64,000 nt of DNA, from positions 13,516,850 to 13,580,849 of the forward strand of contig NC_050102.1 of assembly GCF_902167145.1 (NCBI RefSeq), given 5' to 3'. Position 1 is the stretch's first letter, and every line of letters begins with the position of its first letter. Origin of the DNA: Zea mays (lineage: Eukaryota; Streptophyta; Magnoliopsida; Poales; Poaceae). The translations under genes were made by a program, and so were the position numbers. Below the pieces are notes generated by a model. It was not told where the DNA came from, ran no database searches, and worked only from the letters and a program-made list of their open reading frames with translations. Below are positions 57,382 through 64,000 of the stretch, in pieces.

Positions 57382-60300
57382 TGTAGCACCTAAAATTCTA
57401 TCTTGGGAAATGACTTCCAATAACAATTTTATTCCTTTATAGAATATATCTCTCTAAACTAAACACATAATGATAACCAAGAATTTGGTAATCAGGATTT
57501 ATATCCAAAACTTAAAACTAAAAGGTTGGAGCAACAAATAAAAGAGAGACTTTCAAATTATTTACTATTTCCTTTATAAACTATACAAATAATACGCCTC
57601 TTAAAAATATAGTTGTGCTAAAATAATTCATGGGAGATTATGTATTAACTTCTCTTAAGTATGTAATGGATATTATCTTTTCTAAAGGTGCATTCAAAGT
57701 AATGTTTTCTAAGTAAATAAATAAATACCATGTGCATATTCCATTATTGAAGTGTTCATCTAAATAATAATAATAATAATAATGATATATAAATAAAGAA
57801 GGAATGCATCATGCTAGAATTTTGGATGTGCATTTAAAAACAGATTTGAATTCAACTTTGAAAACTAGAAATGAGAAATGGAAATGAACAAAAGAAAGAA
57901 AAACAAACAAAACAATTCTACCTCGCTATGGGTCGATTCCTCCTTCCTGGCCCAGCTCCCTTTCGCTTCATCTGGCCCAACCTGGCCGCTTGGCTTACGG
58001 ATCCGCGTGTGGCGCGCCTGGTGGCTATGGGGTCACTGGTGGCTGGGTCCCGCATGTCGGATTCATCTGCTTCTCCCCAACAAACTCCGTCGATGTCCGC
58101 GCGCGCATCGTTCTCGCCTCAACAGAACTCTGGCGTCCGCGCCGGAAATCTCGCGGCTTCTGTCCGCGCGGACTCCCCATCTAGCCTATAAAATCCTAGC
58201 GCTCGTGACCCTGAGCCATAGCCATCGCAAGCCGGACACCAGAAGAGCAAAAGAAAAACACGTGGGAGAGAAGGTTGGCCGCCATGGGGAAATAGGAGTT
58301 CGGTCGTCGCGTGGGCCTCCAAACTTTGCTGGGGTTCTTCTCCATGTCGCGGGGACGGTTACCATGACCACCTGGTGAAGGACCGCGCCTCGGCGACTCA
58401 CCATGGTGATCTCGTGCTCCGCCGCAAGACCACCAGCGGCCATCTGGATCTCCGGTACGTTAACCCTCCCGTAAGTCTTATACCCACGTAACCCACGCCT
58501 AGCTGCTACGATATTTGTGCCTGTTCGTCGTGGGCCTTTTTCACCGGGGTGCTCCTCGCCGTGGAAGGGCTACCGGCGCCGGTCAGCCATGAAGAGAGAG
58601 AAAGGGGGGATAGAAGGGCGCGGGAGGAAGAAGAATAGCCTGGGCCGTGGATCTGTGGGCAACGGTGGGGATTAGATGGGGAAATAACTCTTCGATGCAT
58701 TAAATCCGGGTCGTTGGTGCGATCGCGGGCGGATCGGATGTAGTCGTACTGTGGGCCGTAGATCTCAAATCCTGGGGTCTGTATTGAATGCCGTTCGGAT
58801 TAATGATGATCTAATTGTAGCCGCTGATAGAAGATCGGACGGTCCAGGATGGCCCGTACCCCTTCGGCCTGGCCGTCTTCCAAAAGAGCCCCTCACCTTA
58901 TGCAAAATCAACCTGCCATCCTGTGCGGAGTTCTATGTGTCTGGGGGATTTTACGTGTTAGCCCCCGAGTTTTCGGAAAATAGTGGCCGCCGTCCAGAGT
59001 CTGGGAATTTCAGGAAATAAAATCTAAAATGATTTTCAGGATGAAAATAAATATGATAAACTTAGAAAATTCATAACTTGATGAATTTAGCTCCAAATTG
59101 ATTCATTCCAGTGGCATTAATTTTGTTTAAGTATTGTTTATTACCTAGTACCTTTGTCTAACCATGAAACTTGATTTAAAATTATTCACATGAATAACTC
59201 TATTCTAGGTATTAAATAACTTCAGAAATTCCTAACTTAATAACCGTAGCTCTGAATTTAGTGGTTCTTGTTTCTACGATCTCATAGCGACGCGTAGATT
59301 ATTATTACATAGTTTATTCTTATGTTTGGTGTGATGTTAATTTTGCATATACATGTTTGTCTGTATTGCTACGTTTAGCAGTGAGGACACGTGTCATCTG
59401 AAGAGCAAGTTGGTACCTGGAATCTCAAGTCTCAGGCAAGTTGTGCCCTTGATCACTTCTTTTTACCTAGCCATGTTCTGATTAATCATAATGATCTGCA
59501 TAGGTTAATTTCGATGGGACCCAATAGGTTACCCTAGTTTGTCTATCTTTATACCTTGTTTACCACTGAACTTTTTGGGTAGTACTTGCTAGTGCTTTAT
59601 GTGGTTTTGGGTATGAAGATACATTGTTCACAATTATACTTTTATTATCTGTTTATTATCACTGTTCATGATAAGATCATTATGTTAATTGGAACATGGA
59701 GCGACCACCCGAGAAAACAGTGCTACCACAAGGGTTTATGGACGCCCTTGGCTGATTAATTAGGAAAGCTAGTGGAGGACTACCTTACCCGAAAGGGGCA
59801 AGGGCAGTAGGGGAGTGGTCAGTGTAGGGAGGTCCTTGGTTGATTTTGCTGCGATGGCGGTCAGGCAAGAACCCTGCATTGGAGCTTCCTATAAACTGTA
59901 GCGAGTTTTCTAAAGCTAGTGGAACTTTGTAAAGGCCTCGTAGTGTTACCCTGCCTCGCCTCCTCGGTAGAGGTGTATGGGAAGTCGCGATCCCTTGGCA
60001 GATGGGTAACATGACTTGTGGGTAAAGATGCGCAACCTCTGCAGAGTGTAAAACTGGTATACTAGCCGTGCTCACGGTCATGAGCAGCTCGGACCCTCAC
60101 ATGATTAAATTATGGAACCTAAACTCAATTTGTCATATGCATTGCATCGCAGGTGAGGTTGTTACTTTTTTTCTACTACTTAATTGGGTTGGTATTTACT
60201 TATACTTAGTAATTGCTAATAAAATTTTGATCAACTTTAAAAGCAATGCTCAGCTCTAACCATCCTCTTTGGTAAGCCTTACACTTCACGTGAGCTCCCA

Positions 60301-60662
60301 CCTTTGGCGAGTTCATGCACATTATTCCCCACAACTTGTTGAGCGATGAACGTATGTGAGCTCACTCTTGCTGTCTCACACCCCCCAGGTCAAGAACAGG
60401 TACCACAGGATGAGGCGCATGGAGGATGCTGTGACGAGTTCGTGAGAGGTATAGGCCGTCGTCTCCCAGTCAACTTTGGTTTGCTGGACCGTTGTCTCCT
60501 TATAATGTAATTATTTATTTTGTATAGAACTCCTACTATATAGTAAAGATGTGACATTCGATCCTGTGCCATGATTCATCATATGTGTGAGACTTGGTCC
60601 CAGCACACCTGGTGATTTTGTTCGCGCCCGGGTCTTGGTGCCTCTAAAACCCGGGTGTGACA
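57382..60662 (+). repeat. 3' LTR of element H
   Basis: 3,281 bp, closely matching 52886-56192. TATA box at 58187-58193. By eye it differs at roughly one position per hundred. Followed by TSD TACAT. Confidence 0.94.
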
Positions 60663-60667
60663 TACAT

Positions 60668-61634
60668 GCCCTATGAGGCTCATAGGACTGGCCATTCCCT
60701 TCTGACCTTCTAGGGGCCAGAAGGTACTCACTCTCACGAGTTTGGTAGGTTATATTATGGTGTTGGTGTGTCGTATTGTGTGATGGGGAGTCTAGCTGGG
60801 ATGGATGCGGAGTTGGATATCCATCCTCCTCAAAAAACTTTGTGCCGGACCGTCCGGTTAAATACGCGGACCGTCCGACGTTATATTCGGAGTGTCTGGC
60901 GCCATACGCGGACGGTCCAAATGGGTTATCTAGGGTTTGCAAGGTATGTGGCAGCTTGGGTGCAGGCCTCGGTAATTCACTTCTAAAAATGGGACCGGTA
61001 GCCGCTGGCCCGGACGGTCCGCGCTCATGTGCGGACGATCCAGACATGCGCTGATCGGCGAGATTATCACCGATGTGCGTAGGAGGCTGTGGTTTTCCAG
61101 AGTAAGTGTACCTCGGCATCCCATAAAGGGGTTGTGACTGGTCGTGACAACCTGTAGCCGATGAATCACGCGTGTATTCCCTCAGTTCAACCTCGTACGA
61201 AGGAAAATTTGCAATAGTAGACATATCAAGCGCACGCACTAGCCTTTTATGATCATTTTGTATATCCCCTACGATACATTGCATCTTCTCTCGTTGTTCG
61301 TCTATGTAAGCTTTAAGAGATTCGAGCTCATTGGTGTTACTTTCATTGGTGATATATGTAGTAGGTCGGAGCGAAGCTAGATTTGTCGCCCGTTGTCGAA
61401 CGACTTTGTTGTTCCTGTCCACCTTGAAATCGGTCAGGAATTTCGCATTTGCTTCCTGGATCAGCTGCTCCTGGCGCTCCTCGAACAGGAGCTGTTCTTC
61501 AGCCGACAAGGTTTTCCATGTCGGCTTGATGATATTGCTGGTGGAAACTTCAGAGCTATCCTTTGAACCGGCAATTGAGGGTCGATCTTGATAGATCTAT
61601 ATGATATCGTCCCCAGCGGAGTCACCAAAAAGTG
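60668..61634 (-). pseudogene. gag: N-terminal part of gag of element C
   Basis: The minus-strand frame is open from about 61595 to the H insertion and reads LSAEEQLLFEERQEQLIQEA, KAYIDEQREKMQCIVGDIQN and later Pro/Ser/His-rich sequence. No good ATG is seen in frame; the frame reaches back to an in-frame TAG near 61595. GGAC-n-GTCC motifs near 60843, 60868, 60910 and 61012 lie inside the coding frame and give repeated Gly/Ser-Arg-Ser residues. The frame continues at 52885 after removal of H. Confidence 0.72.
61611..61627 (-). other. Candidate primer-binding site of element C
   Basis: Minus strand TGGTGACTCCGCTGGGG lies seven bases inside the 5' LTR. A leading TGG and position fit a PBS, but the gap from the LTR is longer than usual and I do not assign the tRNA. 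Confidence 0.5.
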
Positions 61635-61814
61635 TGTTGGTGCCTTTTTGGGGCGCCAATCACTGTGTGAGAACCAACGGCGGTGCTCGCTGCACAGGCG
61701 CGGACGGTCCGTGGCCAGGGACCAAACGGTCCGCGACCTGGCGCAAGGCTAGGGTTTCTTGTCTGACGTGTCGGACGGTCCGCGCGTGCGCATGGGCCAC
61801 TACCGGAATCGCGT

Positions 61815-62005
61815 TCTTTGCCGAGTGTCTAAGACACTCGGCAAAGGCTATTTTCCACTCGGCAAAGGCTTTGCCGAGTGTAACACTCGGCAAAGAACAC
61901 TCGGCAAATATTTCATCGGCAAAAGGTTCTTTGCCGAGTGCTTTTTTCGGACACTCGGCAAAGAATTTGCCGAGTGTCAAAAAGCACTCGGCAAAGAAAA
62001 ACACT
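61815..62005. repeat. Left subterminal repeats of element I
   Basis: About ten copies of the 12-base motif TTTGCCGAGTGT or its complement, in both orientations, many pairing into hairpins. The short open frames across them are by-products of the repeat. Confidence 0.9.
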
Positions 62006-62154
62006 CGACAAATTAAGAATCGAATAAATTTAAAAAAACAGTAATTTTTTTTAAAAAAAATTCTAGGAACAACTCTCCAACCCTACCCTATTACCTTACC
62101 CGTTGCCCTATCATTTTTCATATTATTTTGAATCAAACTTATATGTTTTATAAA

Positions 62155-62235
62155 TGGTGAGATTCGAACTCGCAACCTCTCTCTCGCGCATACCCTCATA
62201 TACCACTACACTACTACACCAATTATGTTTATATT
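62155..62235 (-). other. tRNA-like segment with Pol III A-box and B-box motifs inside element I
   Basis: On the minus strand TAGTGTAGTGG (62203-62213) fits an A-box and GTTCGAATC (62161-62169) fits a B-box, 33 bases apart, as in tRNA genes. The surrounding bases resemble a T-arm with one mismatch. I cannot fold a convincing complete tRNA (acceptor stem and anticodon are uncertain), so I call it tRNA-derived or tRNA-like and not a tRNA gene. Confidence 0.4.
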
Positions 62236-62279
62236 ACGTTTTCATTCCCCATGTACTATAACAAATCGAGAGTAATTTG

Positions 62280-62790
62280 ATTATTTAAGGCACTAAATGA
62301 GTTCATTTGAAAATGTGATCAACTATAAAATTGCATAACTTTTTGAGATCTACAAGTTTTATTTTAATAGTTTCTACATCCGAGACCGTTTACAAAATTT
62401 GAAAACTTCACACGAAATTTTCAATGATAAGATGATTTCAAATCAAAAAATTGTCAACTACAAAGTTTCATTACATTTCAAGACCTACAACTTTTATTTT
62501 AGTGGTTTTTCCATCCGAGACAGTTTGAAAAATTCAAATTTCAAAATTCAAACATAGTTTTGCATAACAAAATGATTTCAAACTAAAACATTGTCAACTA
62601 CAAAGTTTCATAACTCTTCAATACCTACAACTTTCATGTTGGTGGTTTTTTCTTTCGAAGTTGTTTTCAAAATTCAAATTTTAAATTTTTTAAATTCAGA
62701 CGTAGTTTTCATTGACAATATGACTTCAAATGAAAAAGTTGTCAACTATAAACTTCTATAACTTCTCAAGATCTACAAAGTTTATTTTGG
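62280..62790. repeat. Degenerate 135-145 bp tandem repeat in the centre of element I
   Basis: Variants of 'gtcaactacaaagtttcat' recur near 62318, 62453, 62596 and 62741, each followed by 'ctacaacttttattttagtgg'-like sequence and preceded by 'tgatttcaaa'. About four units. Confidence 0.75.
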
Positions 62791-62850
62791 TTGTTTGGTC
62801 ATTTGTTTATCTCAGATGATGGTTCTAACAATATGTACAAATTCTATACG

Positions 62851-62883
62851 TCTCTCTCGTAGTTTCATAAACTACGAGAGAGA
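62851..62883. repeat. Perfect 15-bp hairpin in element I
   Basis: tctctctcgtagttt (62851-62865), loop cat, and its exact complement at 62869-62883. Confidence 0.9.
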
Positions 62884-63038
62884 TATAGGTTTTATGAACA
62901 AATTTATTTTTATTTTGTCATATGAAGAAATGTTCAATATATAAATTGTACATCATGATGAGTTATACAAATTTGTAGTTGAAGAAATGTTCAATATATA
63001 AATTTACTACTTTAAAATGTGATTTTTAAATTGTCTTT

Positions 63039-63310
63039 GCCTAGTGTTGGAGAAAAAACACTCGGCAAAGAGCTCTTTGCCGAGTGTTGTATTGTGACAC
63101 TCGGCAAAGAGCCCTTTGCCGAGTGTCAAAAAAAGACACTCGGCAAAGAAACTCTTTGCCGAGTGTCAAAAATAAAACACTCGGCAAAGAGCTTCTTCGC
63201 CGAGTGTTTTCTTTTACCGAGGGTTTTTTGTGTGGCACTCGACAAAGAGCTCTTTGCCGAGTGCCCGAAATAAAACACTCGGCAAAAAATATGGCACTCG
63301 GCAAAGAGCC
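63039..63310. repeat. Right subterminal repeats of element I
   Basis: About twelve copies of CACTCGGCAAAG or its complement in both orientations, mirroring 61815-62005. One or two copies carry single-base changes (for example near 63216 and 63240). Confidence 0.9.
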
Positions 63311-63751
63311 AAATTCCGGTAGTGGGCGGCGCCTTGATCTCGCTCCCGGGAGGGACCCCGTCAGGGAGGAGAGATCTTAGGTGTTGTCTAGGCTCGGCAG
63401 GCCGACCTAGACTCCTCTAATCGACGTAGAGTCGAAGAGAAGCGGAGAATTTAGGGATTGGAAGGCTAAACTAGAACTACTCCTAAATGTATAAGAAATA
63501 AATGCGAGATAAGTTGATTATTGATTCGATTGATGATGCTTAATCGATCGTAATCCTCTGTATTTATAGAGGAGAGGGCTGGACACTTTACAAACTAATC
63601 TCCCGAGCTAATTCTGCGAATTTAGCTAACAACCGTAGCACAAAACTCGGAACTATAATCTGCTCTGTGCAAGCGTAGACCGTCCGCACCACCAGTGCGT
63701 ACCGTCTGGCCCTAGGGCCGGCCCGTCCGGTCCTTATTTTGGTGCTCAACA

Positions 63752-64000
63752 CAGCCAACGTAACTTATTTCGCATCTGTCTATGCAGCCTACGCTTCAAA
63801 CATGCATACAACCAAACATAAACTCAGATAAAGTCAACGTGAGTATGGTGACGCGGGACGAGATGGTGCAGGTAACCAATCACACGGTAACTGAAGCCAG
63901 ACTTCCGCGGAACCCCGTCACAAGTATCCATACATATTATTGTATTCTTGTTCATCAGATCGATAACCCGTCCAGCACGGGAGCGAGCGTATATAGCGAC
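63752..64000. other. Old flanking DNA right of element C
   Basis: No gene recognised. 'acaaccaaacataaac' near 63808 recalls the GCAACCAAAC motifs at 13999-14657, consistent with this being the other side of the C insertion site. Confidence 0.4.

Larger units (their letters stand above)
52886..60662 (+). mobile_element. Element H: large non-coding LTR retrotransposon (LARD-like, possibly Del/Tekay-related)
   Basis: Perfect TSD TACAT (52881-52885 and 60663-60667); LTRs of 3,307 and 3,281 bp flank only 1,189 bp of internal DNA with PBS and PPT but no coding capacity. LTR ends are TGTAGCACC...CGGGTGTGACA. This fits large retrotransposon derivatives, which are mobilised by proteins of relatives. 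LTR length, the initiator tRNA-Met PBS and the 'ctcgaggacgag...aaggggggtagg' end resemble Del/Tekay chromoviruses, which is only a suggestion. The insertion interrupts gag of element C. Confidence 0.92.
61798..63324. mobile_element. Element I: non-autonomous CACTA-type DNA transposon, 1,527 bp
   Basis: Ends are CACTACCGGAAT and ATTCCGGTAGTG, a 12-bp perfect terminal inverted repeat, with a 3-bp TSD GGC (61795-61797 and 63325-63327). Both subterminal regions are packed with CACTCGGCAAAG/CTTTGCCGAGTG repeats in both orientations, as in CACTA elements where transposase binds. The interior has no transposase frame, so it would depend on an autonomous relative. The empty site is visible in the other LTR of C near 14882. 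Confidence 0.95.
14769..63751 (-). mobile_element. Element C: gag-only non-autonomous Gypsy element (TR-GAG-like), split by later insertions
   Basis: Two related LTRs face the same way: 3' LTR at 14769-15250 and 5' LTR at 61635-63751 (with a CACTA insertion). Own internal DNA survives as 15251-15363, 24289-24987, 39038-40396, 52267-52885 and 60668-61634, about 3.8 kb in total. These pieces join through the TSDs of elements D, E, F and H and carry a single decayed gag frame. No protease, integrase or reverse transcriptase is present. This fits non-autonomous LTR elements that keep only gag. Flanks CAACT and CAGCC do not form a clean TSD. LTRs have diverged by substitutions and indels, so C is clearly older than the elements inside it. 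Confidence 0.8.
61635..63751 (-). repeat. 5' LTR of element C, interrupted by CACTA element I
   Basis: LTR sequence reads 61635-61797 and resumes at 63325/63328. Without the insertion and the duplicated GGC it is about 587 bp, against 482 bp at the other end. Ends are TGTTGGTGCC...GTGCTCAACA. A minus-strand TATA box lies near 63560 ('ctgtatttatagagg'). Confidence 0.88.

Noticed and set aside
62155..62235. Functional tRNA gene
   Set aside because: Pol III boxes are present, but a full cloverleaf with acceptor stem and anticodon arm could not be formed.

Overview
The window looks like maize (Zea mays or a close teosinte relative) heterochromatic intergenic DNA. It holds no host gene that I can recognise. 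Almost every base belongs to a nested stack of LTR retrotransposons of families typical of maize: Sirevirus-type Copia elements of the Opie/Ji kind, Tat-lineage Gypsy elements including one Grande-like copy, a gag-only Gypsy element, and a large non-coding LTR element with a solo LTR of a relative. One CACTA-type DNA element is also present. Element boundaries come from LTR pairs, TG...CA ends, target-site duplications (TSDs), primer-binding sites (PBS) and polypurine tracts (PPT) read directly. Family names come from recognition, not from a search.

Layout. Element A (1-8474, minus) is a Sirevirus whose 3' LTR runs off the left edge; it sits in Element B. Element B (8475-13857, plus) is the 3' part of a Tat-like Gypsy element with a large spliced gene on its antisense strand. 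A stretch of older DNA follows (13858-14768). From 14769 to 63751 everything lies inside one old minus-strand Gypsy element, C, which has LTRs and a gag frame but no pol. C has been split by four later insertions: D (15364-24283, minus, complete Sirevirus, TSD CTTGG), E (24988-39032, plus, 14 kb Grande-like, TSD GCGTC/CCGTC), F (40397-52261, minus, gag-only Sirevirus-like, TSD CAAAG) and H (52886-60662, plus, non-coding element with 3.3 kb LTRs, TSD TACAT). A solo LTR, G (47802-51112, plus, TSD ATAAA), sits in the 5' LTR of F. A CACTA element, I (61798-63324, TSD GGC), sits in the 5' LTR of C. After 63751 the older flanking DNA resumes.

How the parts work together. A and D encode gag and a Copia polyprotein (protease, integrase, reverse transcriptase, RNase H); each pol has one or two nonsense codons. 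C, F and H have no usable pol and would depend on proteins supplied by relatives. E and B have sense-strand gag/pol (only a tail in B) and, near the 3' end, a divergent antisense gene made of a plant 'putative gypsy type transposon' domain followed by coiled coil. In E its four exons keep frame across GT-AG introns.

Most notable: the duplicated antisense-gene architecture with its own TATA boxes; the three hairpin-plus-polypurine units at the 3' end of E; the repeated PPT modules that stand where pol should be in F; the unequal numbers of CACCGGAC-n-GTCCGGTG palindromes between LTRs of the same insertion; and an excess of amber stops in E. I did not find a CRISPR array, a defence system or a metabolic cluster.
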